10,119 nucleotides of DNA from Kiritimatiellia bacterium (GTDB lineage: Bacteria > Verrucomicrobiota > Kiritimatiellia > SLAD01). The stretch spans positions 1 through 10,119 of the forward strand of contig SLCI01000173.1 of NCBI GenBank assembly GCA_007125875.1, written 5' to 3'. Shown piece by piece: positions 1 through 5,414 of this stretch. Position 1 is the stretch's first letter. Every line of letters begins with the position of its first letter. The notes under the pieces are model-generated. The model did not search any database and was not told where the DNA came from. It saw only the letters and a program-made list of their open reading frames with translations. Made by a program: the position numbers and the translations under genes.

Positions 1-567
1 ACTGTTGCCGGTATTGCTGCCGGTAAAGGTTGCTTCGGGAAAGATATCCGACACAACCTGAATCTCTGTCGGTCTTGCCCCTCGATCTCTCGGCTCCGCC
101 ATCACCACGTTGGCATCGATGAGACCTGAATTATTTACAACCATGAACGCATATTGGCCATGAAAGCGTTGATCCTCCGGATCGCGCAGGTCTTCCCAAT
201 CAAATACATCCCCGTCAAACGCAGCATCGTGCAAAACGCGGGGTAAATAATTCGACCCCTTACCCGCCAAAAAGTTGGCCCCTGACCCACCGGCCTCAAA
301 AGGAAACGTGATCCACGTGGGATAAAACTCATCAGCAATTAGCAGTGCCTCAGGTATCTCCTCGGTCACGACACGACCCAAGGCCGCATCCATGAGGTTT
401 CGGGCCCGCACTGTATCCGCAAAGGCACTGGCCGCTAATCGTTCGGTGCGCATGGAAATCGAAAACGCAACACCGAGCATCACAAGAATCGCCAACATCC
501 CTAACACGACAACCAGCGCGATGCCGGATCGTGAATCGGATTCTGGCTGATGGCGAATCGACATCAT
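1..567 (-). CDS. GspK/PulK-like (PilX-like) pseudopilin, 3' part outside window
   Basis: The frame stays open for 189 codons from ATG at 567 to the left edge, so the C-terminus is missing. The start overlaps the TGA of the J-like gene (ATGA, 564-567), which suggests translational coupling; a second ATG follows at once. After a short basic, polar leader comes SGIALVVVLGMLAILVMLG (about residues 14-32), a type III prepilin-type signal and helix. The prepilin peptidase would cut after G15, and the +5 position is V20 instead of Glu. Absence of Glu5 is the known mark of GspK, the minor pseudopilin at the tip of type II secretion pseudopili. Residues 39-75 contain an alpha-helical stretch (MRTERLAAS, then RARNLMDAALGRV) as in GspK/PilX proteins. 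It is last in the G-G-H-I-J-K order, as in gsp operons. An alternative is the Verru_Chthon cassette protein A family, a larger PVC pilin-like protein. Family membership is likely; the exact subfamily is open. Confidence 0.8.
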   Translation of the reverse strand, partial: MMSIRHQPESDSRSGIALVVVLGMLAILVMLGVAFSISMRTERLAASAFADTVRARNLMDAALGRVVTEEIPEALLIADEFYPTWITFPFEAGGSGANFLAGKGSNYLPRVLHDAAFDGDVFDWEDLRDPEDQRFHGQYAFMVVNNSGLIDANVVMAEPRDRGARPTEIQVVSDIFPEATFTGSNTGNS

Positions 568-1454
568 AAATTGTACCCCTGCCAGTTCCTGAGAAAGACC
601 CGAGTCGAGTATCGCCTCGCATTACGTTCTCGATAGTCAAAGAAGTCGGGATGATTTTGTTGCCACATTAAGGCTAACCGAGCAACTTCCGCCTCGCCCA
701 TCACTTCAAAATACACATCTACCCAGAGCGGGGGTTCACCGATCGTACTGGAATCAAAATTAAAGACATAATTACCGCTGGCGGTGTATGCCCAGAGCTC
801 AAAGGCCACAACGTTCATGGCGACTTCTTCAGCACTATCATTTCTGGCGTTTACGTGTTCTGGCGTCCACCAATCCTGTCGGTATTGGGCGGAGCGCTGC
901 AACGGAGCCAACGGCTGTCCAGCAGGCCGGATGGGGTTATGCGCAGCCTGAGTCGCGCGACGCCGCATTAAACGGTAACGCGGTCCTTCTGGATGAGACG
1001 CATCCATGTCCTCGTTATTCTCATCGCGCATATAATCGACATAATAAATGAAATGCGAGGTTGATCTCCTCCGAACCTGTCTATTCGGATCATTCACATG
1101 TAGACCAGGCGCGATATTTCGTCCGCCCCAAGGCGGTGTTTGTGTGTAGGCGATAAAAGCAATGGAATCCGTATCTTCACCGTAAACCGACCGGCTCAAA
1201 CTGTTGGGGTTAACTACACTATGCATCTTGAATGAGATCACATCATCCGCTACGGCGGACGACAACCCCTGCGTCATGAAGTCCATGACAGCCCTGGCCT
1301 CTTGGGCCTCAAAGACACGCTTGGTCCCCAAGGTCCACATCCGGGTCGTTTCGGTGAAGATGCGAGACATCATCAAGACGATGACAACCAAAATGCCCAT
1401 CGCCGTCAGAAGCTCGACAAGCGTGAAACCGCTCCTTTTATGACTCACGTTCAT
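564..1454 (-). CDS. GspJ-like pseudopilin (prepilin N-methylation signal)
   Basis: This 296-residue protein starts at ATG 1454, four bases after the TAA of the I-like gene. A longer in-frame start at 1547 would overlap that gene heavily and push the signal inward, so I rejected it. Residues 9-14 are GFTLVE: prepilin peptidase would cut after G9, leaving N-methyl-Phe and Glu5 (E14). A hydrophobic helix follows to about residue 33, then RIFTETTRMW. The long, polar, aromatic-rich C-terminal domain (to residue 296) lacks the DPWGxPY motif of major pseudopilins. Its size and place between I-like and K-like genes fit GspJ, or Verru_Chthon cassette protein C. The likely role is as a tip-complex minor pseudopilin in the inner membrane and periplasm. 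Its stop overlaps the start of the next gene by four bases. Confidence 0.8.
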   Translation of the reverse strand: MNVSHKRSGFTLVELLTAMGILVVIVLMMSRIFTETTRMWTLGTKRVFEAQEARAVMDFMTQGLSSAVADDVISFKMHSVVNPNSLSRSVYGEDTDSIAFIAYTQTPPWGGRNIAPGLHVNDPNRQVRRRSTSHFIYYVDYMRDENNEDMDASHPEGPRYRLMRRRATQAAHNPIRPAGQPLAPLQRSAQYRQDWWTPEHVNARNDSAEEVAMNVVAFELWAYTASGNYVFNFDSSTIGEPPLWVDVYFEVMGEAEVARLALMWQQNHPDFFDYRERNARRYSTRVFLRNWQGYNL

Positions 1455-1458
1455 TATG

Positions 1459-1956
1459 TTACGACCCAGTGTTGAAAAATTCTGTGTAGACTCGAAGCGG
1501 ACGATTCGTTGGGCCAAACTCTCCCGACAATACTTCCAAAATACCATAGGCTCGATTGTTGGGATTGGCCGGATGTCGCCGCACCACTAGCCGATAACGG
1601 ACGGCAAAATCAACGGCTTCACCGTCCAATGCGGCAGGACGATATTGAATGGTCTGCCATCCTCGATTTGGCCTTACAATTTGCTGCGAAGCAAATGCCC
1701 ATTTTTCCGCTGATCGAGCAGGCACCGTGAGGTTTTCGATATTGTTCCAAGGATTGACAGCGGCCTGCGCCCTGTAGCCATGAAATAATTCTTCCGCAAA
1801 CAGCGCGGCGTACGTGTCATCAATCGCGCTCTTGTTCGATTCCATACCTGTCGGGAACAGACCAAAGACAGCGAGCAAACCCACACTGATGACGAAGATT
1901 GCCAACGCGATCTCCATTAGCGTGAAGCCTTTTTTGTGGGTCGATGATTTCTTCAT
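1459..1956 (-). CDS. GspI/PilV-like pseudopilin
   Basis: This 165-residue protein has its ATG at 1956, four bases after the TAA of the H-like gene. An upstream in-frame ATG at 2142 would add 62 residues read out of frame within the H-like gene, so I rejected it. The leader MKKSSTHKKG is strongly basic. It is followed by FTLME (cleavage after G10, Glu5 at E15) and a hydrophobic helix to about residue 34 (IALAIFVISVGLLAVFGLF). The helix and the following FPTGMESNK are typical of GspI/PilV-type minor pseudopilins. The C-terminal domain ends with a beta-like segment (YRLVVRRHP, then LRVYTEFFNTGS). GspI is the hub of the I-J-K tip complex in type II secretion; here the J- and K-like genes follow directly. 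Verru_Chthon cassette protein B is the alternative family name. Confidence 0.78.
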   Translation of the reverse strand: MKKSSTHKKGFTLMEIALAIFVISVGLLAVFGLFPTGMESNKSAIDDTYAALFAEELFHGYRAQAAVNPWNNIENLTVPARSAEKWAFASQQIVRPNRGWQTIQYRPAALDGEAVDFAVRYRLVVRRHPANPNNRAYGILEVLSGEFGPTNRPLRVYTEFFNTGS

Positions 1957-1960
1957 GGCC

Positions 1961-2665
1961 TTAGTTGGACCTCTCGAATTCTCGAATATTTGTTTGCCCT
2001 GTAAGTGCGTTGACGGAAAGCCCCTTAATGGGAAGATCTTCCACCAAAAAGATATCATCAAAACTACCGGTGTCCGGATTGTACTCCGTCCAGCCCTCAG
2101 CAAAATAAAACATCGCCGGACTCGACCCGCCCATTGTGCCATCGGGCCAGAAACCTAATGCAAAAATCTCTCTCATAGGTGCATCTTCATTCGGAAACGG
2201 AATCTCGTCTTCCAAAAATATGGGGGTTGCACCACCTGACAAAAAGAAATTACGACGGCCTTGGGGGTTTTCATCTGGATCAAAAACCACCCCTTGCGGC
2301 AGTTCACGCCATTCCGACAGATACCCGTCCTCACGACCATAAATTGCATAGGCCCGAAATGCTTTACGGACATATTCGTTATAATTGCCACCGAAGAGAA
2401 CAGGGTCATCGTCCGGCACAACAACCAGCACACGCTGACGCGTAGTGATGGCTGTTTGCCGGGCCAGCGAAACCGTCGTATTGAATTGAAAAACGGCAGT
2501 TCTCAGCCGCGCCCCTCTATTCGAAGACTGAAAAGCGGGTACCGCCAGCATAGTCAGTAAGCCGATCAAGCCGATCACGACCATCAGCTCAACTAGCGTG
2601 AAACCCAGCGTATGCGGCGATTTTTTCAAAATATTTTTACCATGACGTGAGATGACGAGATACAT
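1961..2665 (-). CDS. GspH/FimT-like pseudopilin
   Basis: With the start at ATG 2665 the protein has 234 residues. It overlaps the end of the second G-like gene by 29 bases. A farther ATG at 2698 and a TTG at 2629 are other options, and none has a clear Shine-Dalgarno sequence, so the start is uncertain. The prepilin signal is GFTLVE at 21-26 (cleavage after G21), followed by LMVVIGLIGLLTMLAVPAF. The region after the helix (ARLRTAVFQFNTTVSLARQ) matches the GspH/FimT pattern, in which a long helix ending in an LARxxAI-like stretch precedes a beta-rich globular domain. The expected role is a minor pseudopilin that links the shaft to the tip. Verru_Chthon cassette protein D is a close alternative, since that family is GspH-like and sits beside the B and C proteins. 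Confidence 0.78.
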   Translation of the reverse strand: MYLVISRHGKNILKKSPHTLGFTLVELMVVIGLIGLLTMLAVPAFQSSNRGARLRTAVFQFNTTVSLARQTAITTRQRVLVVVPDDDPVLFGGNYNEYVRKAFRAYAIYGREDGYLSEWRELPQGVVFDPDENPQGRRNFFLSGGATPIFLEDEIPFPNEDAPMREIFALGFWPDGTMGGSSPAMFYFAEGWTEYNPDTGSFDDIFLVEDLPIKGLSVNALTGQTNIREFERSN

Positions 2666-3206
2666 CACTTGGGTCAGCGCCACCTGACCAAACAGCAATC
2701 ATACGATTCTCGAGAATTCCGTGCGGCTGAGAGGTATCTACTTCGTTTCGAAACTGAACGTCTACCGCCACATTGTAAGGAACGCCCCACGGATCGACCA
2801 TGTCAGGATTTGTCTCGATGTCGCCAGCATTATTTCTTGAGAGACTTCGATCCGGCACCTCAAGGAATACGATTCTGCGTCGATTATTGACGTGGTTTGC
2901 ATTGCCCTCACCATCGATGGCCCTCAAAACATTGATTAAATCAGCGTTCCCACCGATGTATTGTGCTTTGTTTGCACCTTGGTGCGGAAACCGACTGTAC
3001 TCATTGTAATAGGCACGGACCGCTGCTTCGAGAGAGGCTACCTCCGTCATCGCGGTGGTTCTTCGACCACTTTCTACCGCGCGACTAATTACCGGCACCG
3101 TCAATCCAGCCAAGATCGCGATGATCGCGATAACAACCAGAAGCTCTAGCAAAGTGAAGCCGGATTTCTGAGTAAAACGGCTATCTGAACTATCCATGCA
3201 TTTCAT
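2637..3206 (-). CDS. GspG-like pseudopilin (second copy)
   Basis: This 189-residue protein starts at ATG 3206, four bases after the TGA of the first G-like gene. AAGGTG lies seven bases upstream as a Shine-Dalgarno sequence embedded in the end of that gene. GFTLLE at 16-21 gives cleavage after G16 and Glu5 at E21; the hydrophobic helix ELLVVIAIIAILAGLTVPVI follows. DPWGVPY at 138-144 matches the DxWGxPY signature of GspG-type major pseudopilins. Near the end, AVWSGGADP (171-179) resembles the GspG loop that reads YSxGxDG in classical members. It is longer than typical GspG (about 140 residues) because of an insertion around residues 76-137. It may form or modify the shaft of the pseudopilus. 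A PVC-type general prepilin role (type IV-like) cannot be excluded. Confidence 0.82.
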   Translation of the reverse strand: MKCMDSSDSRFTQKSGFTLLELLVVIAIIAILAGLTVPVISRAVESGRRTTAMTEVASLEAAVRAYYNEYSRFPHQGANKAQYIGGNADLINVLRAIDGEGNANHVNNRRRIVFLEVPDRSLSRNNAGDIETNPDMVDPWGVPYNVAVDVQFRNEVDTSQPHGILENRMIAVWSGGADPSDVSRHLTSW

Positions 3207-3210
3207 CTCA

Positions 3211-3636
3211 TCACCTTATGTTATCGAATTCGTAGTCGCCCGCTTCAGGTCCGGTTGGCCCGTAGGACCATAAATCATAGGAAAAACGCCCTAGACTTCG
3301 ATACTGATAGGGACGGCCCCAAGCATCTTCAAAACGAGCGCGCTCAACTCTGCTTGTCAAAAAGCTGGCATAGCGATCCCAATCACCGGTCGTCGAAAGA
3401 TCTTCGCGGGGATAGAAACCCATTTCCAGGCGATATTCTCCCAAGGCATCACGCAGAAATTGCAATTCAGCCTTTGTCTGGCTCTCACTACTTCGGCGAG
3501 AAGCGTACCCCGACAGTCCCACCACAATCGCCGCGAGCATCGCCATGATCAACGTTACGGCCAACAGCTCCACCAAAGTAAAACCGGACTTATTGAGGCG
3601 GGAAACACGCGATCCAGATTGTATCTCACTCTTCAT
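3211..3636 (-). CDS. GspG-like pseudopilin (first copy, cassette leader)
   Basis: This 141-residue protein is first in the cassette, with ATG at 3636. Its Shine-Dalgarno is weak (GAG four bases upstream, AAGG farther away). GFTLVE at 18-23 gives cleavage after G18 and Glu5 at E23; the helix runs to about residue 42. DAWGRPY (104-110), SYDLWSYGPTG (119-129) and the end GDYEFDNI match the GspG order of DxWGxPY, YDLxSxGxDG and a final DI/N motif. The length also matches classical GspG. It is therefore the best candidate for the main shaft pseudopilin. It differs clearly from the next gene, so the two are old paralogues and not a recent duplication. No GspE, GspF or GspD gene lies in the window, so the assembly machinery must be encoded elsewhere. 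Confidence 0.83.
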   Translation of the reverse strand: MKSEIQSGSRVSRLNKSGFTLVELLAVTLIMAMLAAIVVGLSGYASRRSSESQTKAELQFLRDALGEYRLEMGFYPREDLSTTGDWDRYASFLTSRVERARFEDAWGRPYQYRSLGRFSYDLWSYGPTGPEAGDYEFDNIR

Positions 3637-3689
3637 TGCTCAATCGCCTTCAGAACACAACACCAGCTACAACACTTTCGACACCTTAG

Positions 3690-3719
3690 ACCATACACCC
3701 GTTCAGGAACCTTTGTCCA
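3690..3719 (-). promoter_or_regulatory. Possible sigma-70 promoter for the pseudopilin cassette
   Basis: On the minus strand TGGACA (3719-3714) and TATGGT (3695-3690) are separated by 18 bases. They match the -35 consensus at five of six positions and the -10 at four of six. They lie about 54 bases upstream of the first pseudopilin ATG, just outside the repeat island. This is a consensus match only, and other weak matches exist. Confidence 0.35.
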
Positions 3720-3754
3720 GAAGGCAGGGGGCGTTCTTTGTTTTTCGTTTTTTG

Positions 3755-3786
3755 TTTTTCGTTGGGGAACTACGGATGGCGCGGAT
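3755..3786. repeat. 32-bp exact repeat, copy 1 (T-rich end plus GGGGAACTACGGATGGCGCG module)
   Basis: These 32 bases are identical to 7608-7639, in the same orientation. The similarity continues with small gaps to about 3812 and 7673 (GAGTG..CGCGTG.GAGCATA). It begins at the tail of a TTTTTCG-type T-rich tract. The two copies sit in different islands 3.85 kb apart. Confidence 0.85.
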
Positions 3787-3806
3787 AGAGTGTCGCGTGT
3801 GAGCAT

Positions 3807-3872
3807 ACGTGATACGGGATACGGGTCACGGGATGCGGGTGACGGGATACGCGATTCGGGATACGGGTATCC
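3807..3872. repeat. Degenerate GGGATACG short tandem array
   Basis: About eight imperfect units of 7 to 8 bases (variants of GGGATACG, GGGTCAC, GGGATGCG, GGGTGAC) run in one direction and end in the palindrome at 3853-3884. The other two islands carry only the last one or two units. The array looks like a local slippage expansion next to that palindrome. Confidence 0.65.
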
Positions 3873-3884
3873 CGGGCCCGAATC
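3853..3884. repeat. Palindromic module B, copy 1
   Basis: The core GGGATACGGGTATCCC is an inverted repeat (7-bp arms GGGATAC/GTATCCC). An outer pair of 5-bp arms, GATTC at 3853 and GAATC ending at 3884, flanks it, with a C-rich bulge on the right. The same module occurs at 5295-5327 and, with one outer-arm change, at 7972-8004. Confidence 0.8.
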
Positions 3885-3908
3885 ATAGATCTCGGATCAC
3901 GCATGGCA

Positions 3909-3960
3909 ATCCGCATTCGCATTCGCAAGGCCTACGGCGGAACAAGAGCGGACGCCCCAC
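3909..3960. repeat. REP-like segment, degenerate copy
   Basis: It matches 8057-8108 at 49 of 52 positions. It holds an internal CTAC (3932-3935, GTAG on the minus strand) next to a small imperfect hairpin at 3919-3931. The terminal CTAC of the 8057 copy is CCAC here (3957-3960). The T-rich tract follows at once. Confidence 0.75.
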
Positions 3961-4000
3961 ACTTTTTGTTTTTCGTTTTTTGTTTGTTGTTCTTCGTTGG
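3961..4000. repeat. T-rich heptamer tract leading into the 139-bp direct repeat
   Basis: Units such as TTTTTCG, TTTTTTG and TTCTTCG are strung together, T on the plus strand only. Similar tracts lie at 3734-3760, 4951-4990 and 7601-7615. They produce the spurious FRFLFFV-type peptide in plus-strand frames. Confidence 0.75.
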
Positions 4001-4127
4001 GGTGCGGCACGAATTCGGTTCTCGGTCTACGATGAGGGTGTACGAGTACGGGATAGAGGGGAAAATGCGAATGGAGATGTGATCGGTGTCATGCTGTCAG
4101 CGGCTGATCTGCCATCCAAAGCGCCGC
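3989..4127. repeat. 139-bp direct repeat, copy 1 (left flank of the toxin-antitoxin-like module)
   Basis: It aligns without gaps to 4979-5117 (constant offset 990). I count five mismatches, near 4003, 4018, 4054, 4070 and 4095, which is about 96% identity. Looser similarity extends leftward through the T-rich tract. No convincing gene lies inside; a plus-strand frame crosses it but is not conserved as a protein between copies. Confidence 0.9.
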
Positions 4128-4198
4128 TGGGGAAACGCTTAATCTACTGCCTTACTCGATCCTCGACCTGGCCACGATAGACATCGGATGGTGAAGTC

Positions 4199-4657
4199 TC
4201 AATCAATAGCCTCCAAATGCTCTACATCATCTAAATCCTTGAACCGGCCCGATGCTCGCTTGTTTAGCAGTAAGTGCTCTTTTGAAATCAAATTCACAGA
4301 CATCCCATCGATCGAAGCATGCACGCGCTCTGCATAACAATCAGAGAATGCAACGCCATCGATATCAGTAATAACCTCGATCCGCATAGGGGGTAGCCCC
4401 ATACGGATGATCTTCCCCGGAATCAAAAATGCATCTTTAGGGATTGCAGCTTCAGATAAACCGAATCGTCTAAAGACTTCCGTTAGGCGCTCAGCATTTC
4501 TTGGCGATATCGCTACCCATATGTCAATGTCCGCCGTCGCACGAGGATAGCCATGGTAGCCTACGGCGTATCCACCAATTAGCAGGTACTCAACCGCGCA
4601 CTCTGTCAACAACCTCAAGAACTCTTTGAAGTCTTCTGGAATTGCTTGCTCGTCCAT
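4199..4657 (-). CDS. Nucleotidyltransferase, AbiEii/DUF6036-like, possible toxin-antitoxin component
   Basis: This 152-residue protein has a minimal nucleotidyltransferase fold. It shows the glycine motif GGYAVGYHG at 28-36, the metal-binding pair D43 and D45 in TADIDIW (41-47), and a likely third acidic ligand, E94, in MRIEVITD. LISKEHLLLNKRASGRFKD and DLDDVEHL near the C-terminus are conserved in the AbiEii/DUF6036 group. In that group nucleotidyltransferases act as toxins (for example by modifying tRNA) or as partners of small proteins. The start at ATG 4657 is chosen because DFKEFLRLL before the glycine motif is typical of the family; GGTGG lies three bases upstream. The gene overlaps the upstream small gene by 68 bases, so the two are translated from one mRNA. 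Substrate and polarity (toxin or antitoxin) cannot be told from sequence. The module sits between two direct repeats. Confidence 0.82.
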   Translation of the reverse strand: MDEQAIPEDFKEFLRLLTECAVEYLLIGGYAVGYHGYPRATADIDIWVAISPRNAERLTEVFRRFGLSEAAIPKDAFLIPGKIIRMGLPPMRIEVITDIDGVAFSDCYAERVHASIDGMSVNLISKEHLLLNKRASGRFKDLDDVEHLEAID

Positions 4658-4781
4658 AAGCCACCATACGATTTAGCTGCACGGCTTGCAGTCTTGCTTG
4701 CGGGGATTGCGAGGCCCAGTACTGATCATCAGAGCCATGCTTCAAATCGAGCACCTCAATCTGTGTATTGCGATGGTTCAT
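4590..4781 (-). CDS. Small partner protein of the nucleotidyltransferase (63 aa, putative antitoxin-like)
   Basis: I chose ATG 4781 over an in-frame ATG at 4826 because a near-perfect promoter lies just before 4781, so the longer form would lie upstream of the predicted transcript start. The protein is small and polar. It carries the pattern DDQYWASQSPQARLQAV (about 18-34) followed by a short arginine-rich tail with LQRVLEVVDRV (51-61). Small proteins of the form YWxSxxPxERLxAVExxR...RLQRVxxVV are, from my recollection of the family, commonly encoded just before DUF6036/AbiEii-like nucleotidyltransferases. Its C-terminal 68 bases overlap the start of that gene. A role as the cognate antitoxin or regulator is inference. 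There is no signal peptide or membrane segment. Confidence 0.7.
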   Translation of the reverse strand: MNHRNTQIEVLDLKHGSDDQYWASQSPQARLQAVQLNRMVAYGRASNSRRLQRVLEVVDRVRG

Positions 4782-4787
4782 ACTCAA

Positions 4788-4815
4788 ATTATAGCAGAAT
4801 CTGGCGCCTTGCCAA
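4788..4815 (-). promoter_or_regulatory. Sigma-70-type promoter, predicted leaderless start for the two-gene module
   Basis: On the minus strand TTGGCA (4815-4810) and a perfect TATAAT (4793-4788) are separated by 16 bases. Seven bases downstream of the -10 is the A of the ATG at 4781. Transcription would thus start at or within a base or two of the start codon, leaving no room for a ribosome binding site; none is seen. Confidence 0.68.
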
Positions 4816-4888
4816 CAACATGCCACTCAATCATGTCGCGTTGGGTTAAGATGCCGGAGATCCCTCGACTTCGCCCACCGCCAAAGAC

Positions 4889-4948
4889 GGCGATCCGCAA
4901 GCGGACGCCCTACAAGCCCCGAGCGCCGACCACAGAGGGTCGGCCTAC
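4889..4948 (-). repeat. GTAG-tagged REP-like hairpin doublet, copy 1
   Basis: Two hairpins lie in tandem, each followed on the plus strand by CTAC, that is, preceded by GTAG on the minus strand. Hairpin 1 pairs GGCG+TCCGC (4889-4898, bulged A) with GCGGA+CGCC (4901-4909), with CTAC at 4910-4913. Hairpin 2 pairs GCCGACC (4925-4931) with GGTCGGC (4938-4944), with CTAC at 4945-4948. It aligns without gaps to 7776-7835 at 57 of 60 positions. A flanking segment, 4875-4899, is identical to 8039-8063. The layout is that of REP/BIME elements. Confidence 0.75.
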
Positions 4949-4978
4949 ACTTTTTTCGTTCTTCGTTTTTCGTTTTTT

Positions 4979-5117
4979 GTTCTTCGTTGGGGCGCGGCAC
5001 GAATTCGCTTCTCGGTCTACGATGAGGGTGTACGAGTACGGGAAAGAGGGGAAAATGCGGATGGAGATGTGATCGGTGTCATGCGGTCAGCGGCTGATCT
5101 GCCATCCAAAGCGCCGC
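4979..5117. repeat. 139-bp direct repeat, copy 2 (right flank of the toxin-antitoxin-like module)
   Basis: This is the ungapped partner of 3989-4127 with five mismatches. It ends in GCGCCGC, which here forms a perfect 7-bp inverted repeat with GCGGCGC at 5121-5127 around a CGA loop; copy 1 lacks the second arm. It is preceded by a T-rich tract (4951-4978) joined directly to a REP-like doublet. Confidence 0.9.
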
Positions 5118-5146
5118 CGAGCGGCGCACTCCAAATTGTCGCGAGC

Positions 5147-5170
5147 GCCGACCGCTGAGGGTTGGTCTAC
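5147..5170. repeat. Degenerate REP-like hairpin
   Basis: GCCGACC (5147-5153) faces GGTTGGT (5160-5166), followed by CTAC at 5167-5170. Relative to the intact copies two C bases have become T. On the plus strand this leaves G-T/G-U wobble pairs; on the minus strand it gives A-C mismatches. Confidence 0.6.
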
Positions 5171-5270
5171 ACAGAAGCCGACAACGGAACGGTTTCCCCT
5201 CAGCGGAAGCAAAACTCGTCGACTTCCAAACCTAAGGTTAACCAGAGCCCCGCAGGGTGCTGTGCGGGGG

Positions 5271-5341
5271 GCGAAGGGGGCGGACGAGATACGCGATTCG
5301 GGATACGGGTATCCCGAGGCCCGAATCATGGATCTCGGATC
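5271..5341. repeat. Palindromic module B with flank, copy 2
   Basis: It matches 7948-8018 with only a few differences over about 71 bases, starting at GCGAAGGGGGCGGACGAG. The palindrome itself is at 5295-5327 (GATTC and GAATC outer arms, GGGATAC/GTATCCC inner arms). The third copy is at 3853-3884. Confidence 0.82.
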
Positions 5342-5347
5342 ACGCAT

Positions 5348-5398
5348 GGCGATCCGCAAGCGAGCGCCCTACAAGCCCCACAAAAGCGCCCGGCCTAC
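5348..5398 (-). repeat. Degenerate REP-like doublet
   Basis: The first hairpin resembles those at 4889 and 7776 (GGCGATCCGC, AA, GCGAGCGCC, CTAC at 5369-5372), but one stem pair is lost. The second hairpin has decayed to a remnant (GCGCCCGGCCTAC, ending 5398). It lies 17 bases from the stop of the protease gene. Confidence 0.6.
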
Positions 5399-5414
5399 AG
5401 CAGCTTTCCGCGGA

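Larger units (their letters stand above)
3637..4198. other. Gene-free repeat island 1
   Basis: This 562-base spacer lies between the nucleotidyltransferase stop and the pseudopilin cassette. The first 100 bases (next to the cassette) are unique sequence with a possible promoter. From about 3735 to 4127 it is a mosaic of modules also found in the other two islands: T-rich tracts, a GGGATACG array, a palindrome, a REP-like segment and a 139-bp direct repeat. The last 70 bases before the gene show no repeat and no clear terminator. Plus-strand open frames here (for example 3809-4180) are low-complexity readings of repeats and are not genes. Confidence 0.75.
4782..5414. other. Gene-free repeat island 2
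   Basis: This 633-base spacer lies between the M48 protease stop and the small-protein gene. It holds, left to right, the module promoter, a REP-like hairpin doublet (4889-4948), a T-rich tract, the second 139-bp repeat, a degenerate hairpin (5147-5166), a CCCCGCA/TGCGGGG hairpin (5248-5269), palindromic module B and a degenerate REP doublet (5348-5398). I see no T-tailed terminator for the protease gene. Open plus-strand frames here (including 5076-5996) run antisense into the protease gene and are not real. Confidence 0.75.

Noticed and set aside
1959..2142. Longer start for the GspI-like gene at ATG 2142
   Set aside because: It would place 62 residues before the prepilin leader, read out of frame within the H-like gene. 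The prepilin signal must be near the N-terminus for prepilin peptidase.
3809..4180. 123-codon plus-strand frame with FRFLFVV segment resembling a membrane helix
   Set aside because: The hydrophobic stretch is only the T-rich heptamer tract translated. The homologous tract at 4951-4990 is read in a different context and the protein is not conserved between the copies.
5248..5269. CCCCGCA/TGCGGGG hairpin as terminator of the parB-M48 unit
   Set aside because: The stem is perfect, but no T-tract follows on the minus strand and it lies about 145 bases beyond the stop. It may be part of the repeat mosaic.
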